34,352 nucleotides of DNA from Gammaproteobacteria bacterium (GCA_013373515.1 JABXHR010000030.1:1-34352); one strand, 5' to 3'; counted from the first letter of the stretch, positions 14,239-23,348 are shown. Notes: generated by a model not told the origin, from the letters alone. Numbers and translations: made by a program.

Positions 14239-16362
14239 TTACGGATTTTTGGCGGTGGCGAGGCATTGGGCCGATCGCTTCCGACGAACAATCAATGCGC
14301 CTGCCATGACGACTAGACCGAACCATCCCATACTGCCGCCACCGCCAGAAGATGGGCTGGACGGTGTACTGGCAGCACTGGCGACGTTTTGCGAAGTGCC
14401 AGTTTGGCTTTTGCGAGTTTTTTCGACTGTCTCCAGCTCATCGCTGCGAACGGCGATCACATAATCCTCGCTGGCGTCAATTTCAACGGCATGACGATCG
14501 TTTTCCACGCCAAAATCTGCATAGTGAATGGGCGACACCACGGCATCGAGTGACAGGGTGTTACCGCTGGCGATCAACGCAATTTGGAACTCACTATCGC
14601 CATAGCCATCGCAAATGGTGAGATCCTCGGCTTCAGCGCGGCAACGATCTGGCAGTGCGGCGAGTGCGGACCCGGGGTGATTCACTTGTAATTCAAATTC
14701 GGTGGCAACGCCGCTTTGTGCAGTGACCGCAATGGTCGCCACAGACGATTTGATTTCGGTGATATCGACCGCGTAATCCACACCCGTGCTGGTACAAGAG
14801 AGCGCTGGGGTCGTGTTGAGTGTTTCGGTGCTGCAATTGGAGAATTGATATTGCATGCCATAGCCGAACTGTGCCGTCATGATCTGTCGATTGGCGACGC
14901 TGCAGTTGGTCTCTTGATCGTGCAGTGCGCCGAAATTATGAGCGATCTCGTGGGCGCTTAAGAGTCCCGGCTCCATGTAGGGTAGGACAGTGCTGACATC
15001 AAACCCATCGGTACGACATGCGCCACCGACATAGGCAAGTCCTACGCTTTGATGCGAGATTGGGCGCTCGACAAACCATTGCACATGCGCCAGATGATCG
15101 GGCAAATATTGATTGAGTGCCCGTCTGCCATCGACGGCGTTGCGCAAGATGTTTTGGATGTTGTCGCTGCCGTATCGATCATCGAGTTCGGTGTCTAAAA
15201 CCACCGCGTCCAGTTGCAGCGCGATGCGGTTTTGGATGCGAAATAGGGCGTCAGACACATTAATGGACGAAATCGCTGCCAACATGCCATAGCCGTGGTG
15301 ATAGGCCTCATATTGCCCATCGACCACAATGCCAATATTCGCAAGCTCATAGTCGTTTCTAGAAGCGCTACTCGGTGATTGGAGGCTATCGATTTGCATC
15401 GTCGGCACATCGGCGACCACATCATTTTGCAACTGGCTCTCATCGCGCCAGTAACTATTGAGCGTGCCGATGCCGGTCAGCGTATTGAGTGCAATGTAAT
15501 CTCGACCATCAAATAACACACCCATCGCCTGGCCTGATTGCGTGGTTAAGCGCACCCAGCTGCCAGGGATGATGTCGATTTTGCCTTGGAACGTGGTGAC
15601 AGGGTCATCCGGCGTGATGAGGGAACCCGTTGAATAGAACTCGGTGTTGGCCAACAGGTCGTTGGGCGTGAGCAACAAACGATGGGTCTGTTGACCCAAT
15701 GACAAATAAGTCTCGAATGGATAGCGCTCGTCATTGGTGCGCTTGACGATATCAAATAATGCACGCTCTGCTTGGCGTTGTTCGACCGCTTCGATTCTTG
15801 CCGACGCACGTTCAAACCACAGTGGGCTGGTGGCTGCCAGCGCGGGCAGTTGGTCACTGAACCGACTGGCATGACGTGCTTTGATCGCTTGGAGTAGGGT
15901 TTTGGCATGATCGAGTTGACCGGTTTGCTCGTAGGCGATGGCGAGCAGATACTCGGTGGCGTCGAGCTGTGTTTGTGCGGCCTGGTGCGCTTGCAGCACA
16001 AGTAGGCCGTTGATGGCGCGGTCGTAGTCATGGGTTTCCATGATCCTGAGATAGGCCAACAAATATTGCATCTTGATGGTTGCGGCGTCTGCCCAGTTTG
16101 GGTCTTTAGACACGGCGGCCTCAAGCGTTGTGATTGCGCTGGTGTAATTTTCTGCCTTCAGCGCGCTGAGCGCGGTTGAAAATCCACTGTCGCCCGAGGT
16201 GTCTGCCTCACGGATCAGGGCATCGAGCTGATAGGCGAGATTCTGGCGAAAATCATTGTCGTCGAGCTCGATATCGCTGGTTTGTGTCGAAAAATACAGT
16301 GTCAGTGCCAGAAAAATGGCGAGCAGTGCCCAGACCGGTTTGACGAGTTGCCTTGCAAACAT
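14239..16362 (-). CDS. TPR-containing metzincin-type zinc protease with GlyGly-CTERM tail
   Basis: A 707-residue exported protein. A membrane/signal segment (KPVWALLAIFLALTLYFS) is followed by a helical-repeat region of TPR type (about 60-165), a linker, and a metzincin catalytic domain with HEIAHNFGALHD (471-482), the HExxHxxGxxHD zinc site of reprolysin/adamalysin-like proteases. A beta-rich C-terminal region with a DRC...DLTICDGYGD segment comes next. The extreme C-terminus has a Gly-rich patch, a hydrophobic helix and a basic cluster (SSGGGGSMGWFGLVVMAG then RRKR), the GlyGly-CTERM signal processed by rhombosortase on type II secretion cargo. It starts three bases after the HAMP-like gene. 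The substrate is unknown. The TPR plus reprolysin-like combination is unusual. Confidence 0.85.
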   Translation of the reverse strand: MFARQLVKPVWALLAIFLALTLYFSTQTSDIELDDNDFRQNLAYQLDALIREADTSGDSGFSTALSALKAENYTSAITTLEAAVSKDPNWADAATIKMQYLLAYLRIMETHDYDRAINGLLVLQAHQAAQTQLDATEYLLAIAYEQTGQLDHAKTLLQAIKARHASRFSDQLPALAATSPLWFERASARIEAVEQRQAERALFDIVKRTNDERYPFETYLSLGQQTHRLLLTPNDLLANTEFYSTGSLITPDDPVTTFQGKIDIIPGSWVRLTTQSGQAMGVLFDGRDYIALNTLTGIGTLNSYWRDESQLQNDVVADVPTMQIDSLQSPSSASRNDYELANIGIVVDGQYEAYHHGYGMLAAISSINVSDALFRIQNRIALQLDAVVLDTELDDRYGSDNIQNILRNAVDGRRALNQYLPDHLAHVQWFVERPISHQSVGLAYVGGACRTDGFDVSTVLPYMEPGLLSAHEIAHNFGALHDQETNCSVANRQIMTAQFGYGMQYQFSNCSTETLNTTPALSCTSTGVDYAVDITEIKSSVATIAVTAQSGVATEFELQVNHPGSALAALPDRCRAEAEDLTICDGYGDSEFQIALIASGNTLSLDAVVSPIHYADFGVENDRHAVEIDASEDYVIAVRSDELETVEKTRKSQTGTSQNVASAASTPSSPSSGGGGSMGWFGLVVMAGALIVRRKRSAQCLATAKNP

Positions 16363-16365
16363 GCG

Positions 16366-16947
16366 CTATACCTCGATTGGATCGACGCTGTCTTTGAGCT
16401 GTTTGAGAAAGGCGCGTACCTCTTGGTCACTGGCGTTCTCGAGGTCGAACTGCTGTAGGTCGCGTACGGCAGGGATAAGGTGGTTGTCGACACTATTGAC
16501 CAGCTCGTTGACGTGTTGAATCAATAATTCACGGTCGAGTTCGTCACCCTCGCGCAGGCGGGTAGAGAGTTTGCCCTGTGCAAGCCCAGTCAACACCCGG
16601 CAGGCTGCGAGTGTCGGGATGTTTGCAACCCAGACCAAATGGTAAACGCCGTAGCCGAAGATCAGTGCTGTGCTCAGTGCGATGTAGATTGGCGTTTTGA
16701 TGCTTTGCCAAACCGAGCTTTGCATTTCGCTCGGCGGATTGACCAATAGCATGGTTGGCATTTTGGTGTGAAATAGCGCTGACAGTGTCTCCAGATAAAC
16801 CATCACAAATAGGGCGATGACGATCAACACAAAGGCAAAGCACAGGATCGCGAGGTTACGAAGCGCCCCCGCATGCGGCATTTGTTTGATGAAAATCCGA
16901 TGTAATAACGACTGATCGGCCTGGCGATTCTGCATTGATTTATCCAT
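16366..16947 (-). CDS. two-helix membrane protein with HAMP-like region
   Basis: A 193-residue protein that I cannot place in a named family. It has a basic N-terminus, a first helix (NLAILCFAFVLIVIALFVMVYL, split about residues 30-52), a short periplasmic loop, a second helix (about 86-112), and then GLAQGKLSTRLREGDELD with a following LLIQHVNELVNSVDNHL, which resembles a HAMP linker as found in chemoreceptors and sensor kinases. No kinase, cyclase or receptor output domain follows, only a helical tail. It is transcribed directly ahead of the metzincin gene (3-base gap). Start ATG 16947 or ATG 16935 are both possible; neither has a strong ribosome-binding site. Confidence 0.75.
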   Translation of the reverse strand: MDKSMQNRQADQSLLHRIFIKQMPHAGALRNLAILCFAFVLIVIALFVMVYLETLSALFHTKMPTMLLVNPPSEMQSSVWQSIKTPIYIALSTALIFGYGVYHLVWVANIPTLAACRVLTGLAQGKLSTRLREGDELDRELLIQHVNELVNSVDNHLIPAVRDLQQFDLENASDQEVRAFLKQLKDSVDPIEV

Positions 16948-16994
16948 AAGTTAACGACAGCTCTTTGCGGATAAAGCAAAATTTGTGCCCTAAA

Positions 16995-18368
16995 TCACAA
17001 TTTCTGATCGCTACGATGGGTGAATTTGATGAGTACCTCTGCCCCCGGGCGCATTGTAATCAGGGGTAATGGCGGGATGTGCGAGACCTCCGAGCTGATA
17101 TTGAATTGCTGCAGGATGGTGGCCAGCGCAACGGTGCCTTCAAGCGTGGCAAAATGGCTGCCAATACACACGCGCGGGCCATCACCGAATGGAAAATAGG
17201 TGCCGCGATCGTGACTTCGTTCTTTGTCCATAAAGCGGCGTGGCTCGAATTGATAAGGGCTATCCCAAAGGTCTTCTCGATAGTGGCTAATCAATGGTGA
17301 AATGAGCAGTGAATCGCCCTTGTTAAGACTCAGGCCTGGTAACTCGACGGCTTGCTTGGCCCGTCTGGAGATTGCCCAAGCCGGTGGATACATTCGGAGC
17401 CCTTCCTTGAAAACCGCTTGCAGATAGGGCATTTGAGCGAGATCGTCTGCCGTGATTGGGGCTTGTCCGATGGTGGTATCGATTTCTTGTTGTAACTGGC
17501 TTAGCACTTCGCGGTTTAGGGTCAATAGCCAAAGTGTCCAAGACAATGCGTTAGCCGTGGTTTCATGACCGGCGAGAAAGAGCGTCATGACCTCAAAGCG
17601 AAGTTGCTCGCTGGACATTCGCTCGCCACTGTCTTCATCTTGCGAGTCGATCAACGCCTGCAATACGTCGTCTTGTTTGGTGTCGCTTTGTTTGCGCTCG
17701 GCAATGATGCGATCGACGACGCCGTCGAGCGTTCGCCGATGCTTGGCAACCTTTAGGTGATGCGGTGTTGGCACCCAGCGGGGCAGGTTGATTAGATTGC
17801 CGATTCGCTCGTTCGCATCCTCCAGCAGGTACTCCAGCGGATTGCCGATGGTCTGCTGCAATTCGGTCTGATTTGATTTCAGTAACGTGGCGTTGAGGAT
17901 GCTCAAGGCCAGATCACTCATGTGTGAACGGACATCGAAGGGGCCCGAGATCGCAGGAAGTCGATTGATCCAGTCTACGGTGGTTTGCTGCATCACCGGC
18001 ACGAGTTCGGTGATTTTGCGATGATGAAATGCACCTTGCGACAGCTTGCGTTGATGGCGATGAAAACTACCTTCGCTGGTCAGCAGTCCCTCACCCAACA
18101 CAAACCGCAGCGCGTCGTATTCGCGGCCTTTGGTGAAATGTTTGGCCTGCGTACGCAAGACCCCTTGGATGATGGCTGGGTCAGTGGTCAGGATCACGCG
18201 GCGCCCCAGGAGCGTAGACTCTGCGATCGGCCCGTACGCATCCGAAAAACGCTTCAAAAAGCCAATGGGGTCCGCTTTAAAGGCGGGTCCAATGCCGGCA
18301 ATAGGCTTAATTTCCCGGTCGACTGATTGCCGGGTCGCCTTGGGGGCATTGATGTCAAAAGGAAGCAT
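16995..18368 (-). CDS. cytochrome P450
   Basis: A 457-residue soluble P450 monooxygenase. The I-helix oxygen-binding motif is LFLAGHETTANALSW (AGHETT at about 266-271), the K-helix ExxR is KEGLRMYPP (E322, R325), and the heme-thiolate loop is FPFGDGPRVCIGSHFA, with Cys401 as the iron ligand. There is no N-terminal membrane anchor, the usual bacterial form, and no fused reductase; ferredoxin partners are not in this window. The sequence style (PAWAISRRA, PPFGDGPRVCIG) is closer to CYP102/CYP110-like class I-II fatty acid hydroxylases than to camphor-type P450s. The substrate is unknown. It is divergent from the TPR gene at 18482. Confidence 0.95.
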   Translation of the reverse strand: MLPFDINAPKATRQSVDREIKPIAGIGPAFKADPIGFLKRFSDAYGPIAESTLLGRRVILTTDPAIIQGVLRTQAKHFTKGREYDALRFVLGEGLLTSEGSFHRHQRKLSQGAFHHRKITELVPVMQQTTVDWINRLPAISGPFDVRSHMSDLALSILNATLLKSNQTELQQTIGNPLEYLLEDANERIGNLINLPRWVPTPHHLKVAKHRRTLDGVVDRIIAERKQSDTKQDDVLQALIDSQDEDSGERMSSEQLRFEVMTLFLAGHETTANALSWTLWLLTLNREVLSQLQQEIDTTIGQAPITADDLAQMPYLQAVFKEGLRMYPPAWAISRRAKQAVELPGLSLNKGDSLLISPLISHYREDLWDSPYQFEPRRFMDKERSHDRGTYFPFGDGPRVCIGSHFATLEGTVALATILQQFNISSEVSHIPPLPLITMRPGAEVLIKFTHRSDQKL

Positions 18369-18481
18369 AATTCATCGTGATTAGCCAATCTGTTGGCGCA
18401 GTTTACTTTGCTACCTTGATCACGCGCAAACTGTGGTAGTTTTGAGTGAGATCAGCTGGGACGACGACTCGGAGGGTGATT

Positions 18482-19018
18482 GTGAAGCGATACATTTTGG
18501 CTGCGGCGCTGGGGCTGTCGATACTGACATCAGTGACCGTGTCGGCAGAACAATCATCGTTGGATGATTTATTTGAACGATTGCAACGCACGCAAAGCAC
18601 CACTTACGCGCTCAGGGTGACCAATTCGATTTGGCGGATTTGGAATACTCCCCCTGACCCCGATCAAGCGATGAAGGTTGATGCTTTTCATCAAGCGCTT
18701 GGGCGACGTAACTTGAAATTGGCGCGTCAATTGGCCGATGGCTTGATCGATGCTGCTCCTGAATATGCCGAGGCTTGGAACAAGCGAGCAATCGTGTTTT
18801 TTGAGCTGGGCATGTACGATCGGTCACTGGAAGATATCGACAAGGTATTGAGCTTAGAGCCTCGCCATTTCGGTGCGATGAGTGGTCGGGCGCATATTCA
18901 TTTGGCACGCGATGAGCTAAGTTCAGCCTATCGCTGGTTTAGCAAGGCGTTAAAGGTCAATCCTCACCTTCAAGATGCGAAGCGTTTTGTTGAATCGCTC
19001 GGGGGCTCAGAGGCTTGA
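18482..19018 (+). CDS. secreted small TPR protein
   Basis: A 178-residue periplasmic protein with a Sec signal (MKRYILAAALGLSILTSVTVSA, initiator GTG, cleavage before EQSS) and about three tetratricopeptide repeats: KLARQLADGLIDAAPEYAEAWNKRA, then FELGMYDRSLEDIDKVLSLEPRH, then LARDELSSAYRWFSKALKVNPH. TPR proteins are protein-protein adaptors; the partner is unknown. GTG 18482 has GGAGG at 18471-18475 with ideal spacing, and upstream in-frame GTG 18446 would spoil the signal. The 3' end overlaps the convergent chemoreceptor gene by 49 bases. It shares an intergenic region with the P450. Confidence 0.86.
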   Translation: MKRYILAAALGLSILTSVTVSAEQSSLDDLFERLQRTQSTTYALRVTNSIWRIWNTPPDPDQAMKVDAFHQALGRRNLKLARQLADGLIDAAPEYAEAWNKRAIVFFELGMYDRSLEDIDKVLSLEPRHFGAMSGRAHIHLARDELSSAYRWFSKALKVNPHLQDAKRFVESLGGSEA

Positions 19019-20538
19019 TCGAGCATTTCGATTTGAGTTTGCATACGGGCGACAACATCAGACAGTTGATGCATATTCTGCGCAGTTCGATCGCTTTGGT
19101 CGTTTAGTTGTTGACTACGACTGACGCTTTGTACCGAGTGCTGCGCGACCTCCGAGGCCAACTGCAACATTTCTTCGACTTGCGTTTGATTTTCCTCAAG
19201 CTGCGATGAAATGTGACTCACCGCACGGCTCACGTCTTGGACGGACTGGATCATGCGGTTCAAACTCTCTGCACTGGTGCGAATCTGAATTGCACCGTCA
19301 TCGATGTCAGCGAGCGTGGTGTGGACTTTCTCTGTGATTTTGGTGGCAAGGCCATTTGAATCGGTGGCCAATTTGCGGATTTCCATGGCGACGACTGAAA
19401 AGCCTCGGCCGAATTCACCCGCCCTAGCCGCTTCGATGGAGGCGTTTAGCGCCAACATATTAGTCTGACTGGTCAAGTCCTCGATCTCAGCAATTGTAGT
19501 GAGGACTTGTCGGCTCGACTCGACAATGGTGTCAAATGAGTTGACGGCGTTTGCGATGTGTTGATTGCATTGGGTCGACGTCTTGCCGAGGGTTTCGAGA
19601 TGTGAATGATTTACGCAGAGCGCCGCATGAGAGTCCGCAAGGCTGGTCACCATTTGATGCATCACTTGGTTCAGCCGCGCGATTCGGGCATCGAGATCGG
19701 TTGCGCCTTGTGCTTGTTCATTGGCAAGGTTATTCGCGTTCATCGCGCTGAGTTGCAAGCTTTCGGCGACCTGCTCGATTTGAGCTTGCCCTGCAGAGAT
19801 TTGTTGGCGATTAATTTTCAGCGCTTCCGCTTGGGCTTGGAAGCGGGCCAAGAAATGCGCTTGCTGCGCAGAGAAATCGATTTCGTGCGCCATCGCTTGG
19901 TATACAAATCGATAAAAAGTCGCACTGACTAAGGCAATAATTGGAAAGACCGAGAACTCGATCATGGTCGCCAACCAAACGGGGGGAGGCGAGGGGAAAT
20001 CGTGCAATGGGATTTGCAGCCAGTGATGGGTAATCGCCATGCCTAACACACCATTGCCCAGCGCTGTGAGTAGTGCTAGCCGGATCTGCAGCAACAGCAC
20101 CATATAGATTGGCATGATGAGCAAATAGTTTGTGGCGCTGCTGAAGGTTTCGATTATGGCCGGCACCGCGATATAAGTTGCGATAGCGCCAGCGCTCATT
20201 GATAACAGCGTGCTGATAGCAATCTGAAACTGTTCAATCCGCTGAATGTATAGCGCAGCTGCGGCAAACAGAGTGGCTGCCACAACCAATGCGCTGCCGC
20301 CGATTGGATAGCCTGTGGCAATTAACGTGAGTCCAAATAGTCCGGTAGAGACTGCGCCAACCCAGTTGACATTGGCCACTCCTGAGAAGATCTGCCGCTT
20401 GATTGTGCAAGACTTAGCCATTGAGATATCGCGTGCCATGATTGCAATACCATCGTCAATGGGCGGTGAAGATAAATGGCTGTTGGTGAAATCTGCGCGG
20501 TGATCGAAATTTTTTGGAGCCGGTTTGCCCGGCTCCAT
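18970..20538 (-). CDS. methyl-accepting chemotaxis protein with six-helix membrane domain
   Basis: A 522-residue chemoreceptor. The N-terminal half has about six hydrophobic helices (about residues 57-210) with only short loops, so there is no classical periplasmic ligand-binding domain; signals are probably sensed inside or within the membrane. The cytoplasmic signalling hairpin tip is intact: EIEDLTSQTNMLALNASIEA followed by ARAGEFGRGFSVVAMEIRKLA (about 351-391), the CheA/CheW contact region. No HAMP domain is obvious. The first Met at 20538 lies five bases after the creatinase stop; internal starts at residues 34 and 40 are possible. It overlaps the TPR gene by 49 bases at the 3' end. It is co-directional with creatinase and likely on the same transcript. 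Confidence 0.93.
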   Translation of the reverse strand: MEPGKPAPKNFDHRADFTNSHLSSPPIDDGIAIMARDISMAKSCTIKRQIFSGVANVNWVGAVSTGLFGLTLIATGYPIGGSALVVAATLFAAAALYIQRIEQFQIAISTLLSMSAGAIATYIAVPAIIETFSSATNYLLIMPIYMVLLLQIRLALLTALGNGVLGMAITHHWLQIPLHDFPSPPPVWLATMIEFSVFPIIALVSATFYRFVYQAMAHEIDFSAQQAHFLARFQAQAEALKINRQQISAGQAQIEQVAESLQLSAMNANNLANEQAQGATDLDARIARLNQVMHQMVTSLADSHAALCVNHSHLETLGKTSTQCNQHIANAVNSFDTIVESSRQVLTTIAEIEDLTSQTNMLALNASIEAARAGEFGRGFSVVAMEIRKLATDSNGLATKITEKVHTTLADIDDGAIQIRTSAESLNRMIQSVQDVSRAVSHISSQLEENQTQVEEMLQLASEVAQHSVQSVSRSQQLNDQSDRTAQNMHQLSDVVARMQTQIEMLDQASEPPSDSTKRFAS

Positions 20539-20543
20539 GATGG

Positions 20544-21758
20544 TTAACCGATGATATTGAAGCCCGGGCCGTAAGGGTAGCCGGTGATGTTTTCGGCACC
20601 ATCATTGGTGACGACCAAAATATCGTGCTCGCGGTAGCCGCCTGCGCCAGCTTGGCCATTGGGAATGGTGAGCATAGGTTCCATCGAAATCACCATGCCG
20701 GGCTCAAGCACAGTGTCGATATCTTCACGCAGCTCAAGGCCCGCTTCTCGACCGTAATAGTGTGACAACACACCAAAGCTATGGCCATAGCCAAAACTAC
20801 GGTACTGCAACAGGTCACGCTCGGCAAAATAGTGGTTGATTTGTGCGGTGATGTCCGCACAGCTCATGCCGGGCTTAATTAGGGAGATACCGAGCTCGTG
20901 GGCACCGACGTTTGCATTCCAGATGCCGAGGCTGGTCTCATCCGCTTCACCGACAAACAGGGTACGCTCGAGCGCGGTGTAGTAGCCACTGATCATCGGG
21001 AAGGTATTGAGAGAAAGAATATCGCCGTGTTCCAGCTGGCGGCTGGTGACGGGGTTATGGGCACCGTCTGTATTGATTCCCGACTGGAACCACACCCAAG
21101 TGTCACGGTACTCGGCATCGGGAAAGCGCTTGGCAATTTCGAGCTCCATCGCATCGCGACCCGCCATCGCAACGTCAATTTCGCGGGTACCAATTTTGAC
21201 CGCATCTTTGATGGCATATCCGCCGACATCCGCCACTTGCGCACCATGGCGAATCAGTTCGATTTCTGCTGCGGATTTGTGCATACGCTGACGCATGGTT
21301 GACGCTGCGATGTCATCGGTGTGTGCGGGCCTGAGGAAGCTCTCCAGTTTGTCTAGTTGCAAGCGGGTGATATGGTCGGCCTCATAGCCAATTCGCTTGC
21401 CTGATCCGGTGACGTGCTCTACGGCTCGCCAGTAGTTGTCGCGCGTCCAGTCGGTGTAGGTGATGTTGTCGCCATAGCAGCGGCGCCAAGGCTGGCCGGC
21501 ATCGATCCCTGCGCTAATGGTCACAGAGGTATCGTGAGTAACCACCAAACCATAGGGACGGCCAAATGCGCAGTATAAAAAACCAGAATAGTAGGCAATG
21601 TTGTGCATCGATGTCATGAGGACAGCATCGAGGTTCTGGTCAGACATAATCCGGCGCAAACCAGTGAGACGTGCTTCGTATTCTTCGTTGGTAAATTGAA
21701 GTGGTGCTTGTTCGCCGTTGTGAAAACGGAAGTAATCGGTGCGAGTAGAAAGTGTCAT
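20544..21758 (-). CDS. creatinase (creatine amidinohydrolase), M24 pita-bread fold
   Basis: A 404-residue enzyme that hydrolyses creatine to sarcosine and urea. It matches Pseudomonas creatinase throughout: YYSGFLYCAFGRPYGLVVTH, QPWRRCYGDNITYTDW, WFQSGINTDGAHNPVTSR, GYYTALERTLF, GYGHSFGVLSHYYGREAGLE and LEPGMVISMEPM. The residues known to be catalytic or substrate-binding in the Pseudomonas enzyme have clear equivalents: Phe65, Arg67, His234, Glu264, Arg337 and Glu360. The metal ligands of M24 peptidases are absent, as expected of creatinase. ATG 21758 has GGAGG five bases upstream and gives the normal length; a longer frame upstream has no support. A chemoreceptor gene follows five bases later. 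No sarcosine oxidase or urease is visible here. Confidence 0.93.
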   Translation of the reverse strand: MTLSTRTDYFRFHNGEQAPLQFTNEEYEARLTGLRRIMSDQNLDAVLMTSMHNIAYYSGFLYCAFGRPYGLVVTHDTSVTISAGIDAGQPWRRCYGDNITYTDWTRDNYWRAVEHVTGSGKRIGYEADHITRLQLDKLESFLRPAHTDDIAASTMRQRMHKSAAEIELIRHGAQVADVGGYAIKDAVKIGTREIDVAMAGRDAMELEIAKRFPDAEYRDTWVWFQSGINTDGAHNPVTSRQLEHGDILSLNTFPMISGYYTALERTLFVGEADETSLGIWNANVGAHELGISLIKPGMSCADITAQINHYFAERDLLQYRSFGYGHSFGVLSHYYGREAGLELREDIDTVLEPGMVISMEPMLTIPNGQAGAGGYREHDILVVTNDGAENITGYPYGPGFNIIG

Positions 21759-21898
21759 TTCGACCTCCATTGTGGGGTGGCCATAGCATTGCCTGAACCC
21801 CTGAAAGGTCCCGGCGTACAGGACGACAAAACGACAAGGCAGCGACGCCATCGCTGCACGGCGAATATAGGACTTCGCTGGGATTTGGGCAAGTGAAT

Positions 21899-22393
21899 TT
21901 AGGGGGTAGGGCGCAATCGGGCAAGTAAGACGTTGTCCTCAAATTGACCGTTGGTAAATGTGGCTTGGCGTTTGAGCCCCTCGCGTTGAAAACCCATACT
22001 TTCATACAGTGCTAATGCTGCAGCATTGTGCGCATAAGCTTCGATTTCGATGCGTCGAATATTGTGCCAATTTTCAGCCAAATCGATCACTGCGCCGACC
22101 AGCGCTCTGCCAATGCCTCGTCCGCGATACTGCTCGGTAACCGCCATCCCGAAACCAGCGGTGTGGCGCAGGCGAGGATGCTGGTTGAGGTGCAATCCGA
22201 TGACCCCGACCACTTGATCCTCAATATCGGCGACTAAGGTAACTATCGTTTTGCTTCTGATCCGTTCCTGCCAGATCTCAACGCCTTGATAGGGCATCTG
22301 CAGCGTATTGGCGATGGCGCTTGAGCTTTGGTTGAAAATGTTGAGAATGGCCGCGGCATCGGTGTCGATAGCGCGGCGTATGTTCAGCTCCAT
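21899..22393 (-). CDS. YhhY-like GNAT N-acetyltransferase
   Basis: A 164-residue GNAT enzyme similar to E. coli YhhY (AaaT), an L-amino acid N-acetyltransferase: IANTLQMPYQGVEIWQERI at about residues 28-46, the acetyl-CoA loop YRGRGIGRALVGAVIDLAENW preceded by AGFGMAVTEQ, and IEIEAYAHNAAALALYESMG, with the final GFQREGLKR. The reaction is transfer of acetate to a free amine; the exact substrate is unknown. ATG 22393 has AAGGAA at correct spacing and aligns with the YhhY N-terminus, whereas the longer frame adds a cysteine-rich leader of no known family. It starts 16 bases after the L,D-transpeptidase stop, so it is likely co-transcribed with that gene. Confidence 0.88.
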   Translation of the reverse strand: MELNIRRAIDTDAAAILNIFNQSSSAIANTLQMPYQGVEIWQERIRSKTIVTLVADIEDQVVGVIGLHLNQHPRLRHTAGFGMAVTEQYRGRGIGRALVGAVIDLAENWHNIRRIEIEAYAHNAAALALYESMGFQREGLKRQATFTNGQFEDNVLLARLRPTP

Positions 22394-22409
22394 TGAACGT
22401 TCCTTGTGA

Positions 22410-23348
22410 TTACTGCAGCAGCAATTGCTCCGTATCGGATACGGCGGACTCTGCATTCATTGGGATATAGGTCGGAATACCGGTGCTCATTGCGATGGTT
22501 GCGGCCATGGCTTCGAATGAGTAGTCTGCCGGGGTCAAGCCGGTTCTTTCTTCGATCACCACTCGAGCTCGCTCGATCATTTCGCTCAGCGTGCCAGCAT
22601 CCTCATCGAGTGCTGGGTGAGATTCAACGTACAACATGCCGCCTGCTAGGCTCGCTTTGATGGGTTGATTGACCAGCGTTACCTGCTCGCCGACGCCGAC
22701 TTCATCAAACAGACGCTCGACGTCTTCGGGATACATACGGATACAGCCATGGGTTACGCGCTCGCCAACGCCCCAAGGGCGGTTGGTGCCATGAATCAAA
22801 TAACCGGGAATGCCCAAGCGCATTGCACGCGTGCCCAGTGGATTGTCAGGGCCCGCTGGCACCACATCTGGCAGTGGATCGCCCGCTTCGAGGTGTTCTT
22901 TTTTTATCGATTCGGGGGGCGTCCAAGTGGGGTCGACACGTTTCTCGGTAATTTTGGTGACGCCAAGCGGTGTATTCCAATCCAAACGGCCGACGGACAC
23001 GGGATGTGTTCTGACCGTTTTTTCCTTTCGGTCAAAGAAGTACAGTCGCATTTCTGGCAAATTCACCACAATCCCGCTGCGCTCTGCATCGGGCAAAATG
23101 TGGCGACTTGGAATAATCACTTCGGTGCCCTCGCCGGGCAGCCAGCGATCGACGTCGCGATTGGCATCGACAATTTCTTTTTGTCCAATGCTGTACTGAC
23201 GTGCGATGTCGAGCAGGGTGTCCTCGTGATTGGCGCTAATAAATAGCGTTTCACCAACCAAGCCAACGTCGCTGGGTGGCATTGGGTGGGTGGTTGCATT
23301 TACTGCTAACGGCAGTGAAATGGCGAGATAAGTGAGGGTTCTTAACAT
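22410..23348 (-). CDS. LysM-containing L,D-transpeptidase (ErfK/YbiS/YcfS type)
   Basis: A 312-residue periplasmic enzyme: signal peptide (MLRTLTYLAISLPLAVNA), LysM-type peptidoglycan-binding region (HEDTLLDIARQYSIGQKEIV, about 41-80), then a YkuD catalytic domain (about 90-225) with MRLYFFDRKEKTVRTHPVSVG, GYLIHGTN (His186) and VTHGCIRMYPED, giving the catalytic Cys202 in the conserved S/T-H-G-C motif. These enzymes make 3-3 cross-links or attach lipoproteins to meso-diaminopimelate in murein. About 85 residues follow the catalytic domain, as in YbiS-type members. It is divergent from the TolC gene, with 207 bases between, and precedes the YhhY-like gene. Confidence 0.94.
   Translation of the reverse strand: MLRTLTYLAISLPLAVNATTHPMPPSDVGLVGETLFISANHEDTLLDIARQYSIGQKEIVDANRDVDRWLPGEGTEVIIPSRHILPDAERSGIVVNLPEMRLYFFDRKEKTVRTHPVSVGRLDWNTPLGVTKITEKRVDPTWTPPESIKKEHLEAGDPLPDVVPAGPDNPLGTRAMRLGIPGYLIHGTNRPWGVGERVTHGCIRMYPEDVERLFDEVGVGEQVTLVNQPIKASLAGGMLYVESHPALDEDAGTLSEMIERARVVIEERTGLTPADYSFEAMAATIAMSTGIPTYIPMNAESAVSDTEQLLLQ

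Noticed and set aside
20544-21758. Ectoine hydrolase (DoeA) or Xaa-Pro dipeptidase as identity of the M24 protein
   Set aside because: The active-site blocks and length match creatinase throughout, and peptidase metal ligands are lacking.
22665-23246. Plus-strand open frame of 193 codons opposite the LysM-YkuD gene
   Set aside because: The minus-strand frame carries a signal peptide, LysM and the catalytic HGC motif; the plus-strand frame has none.
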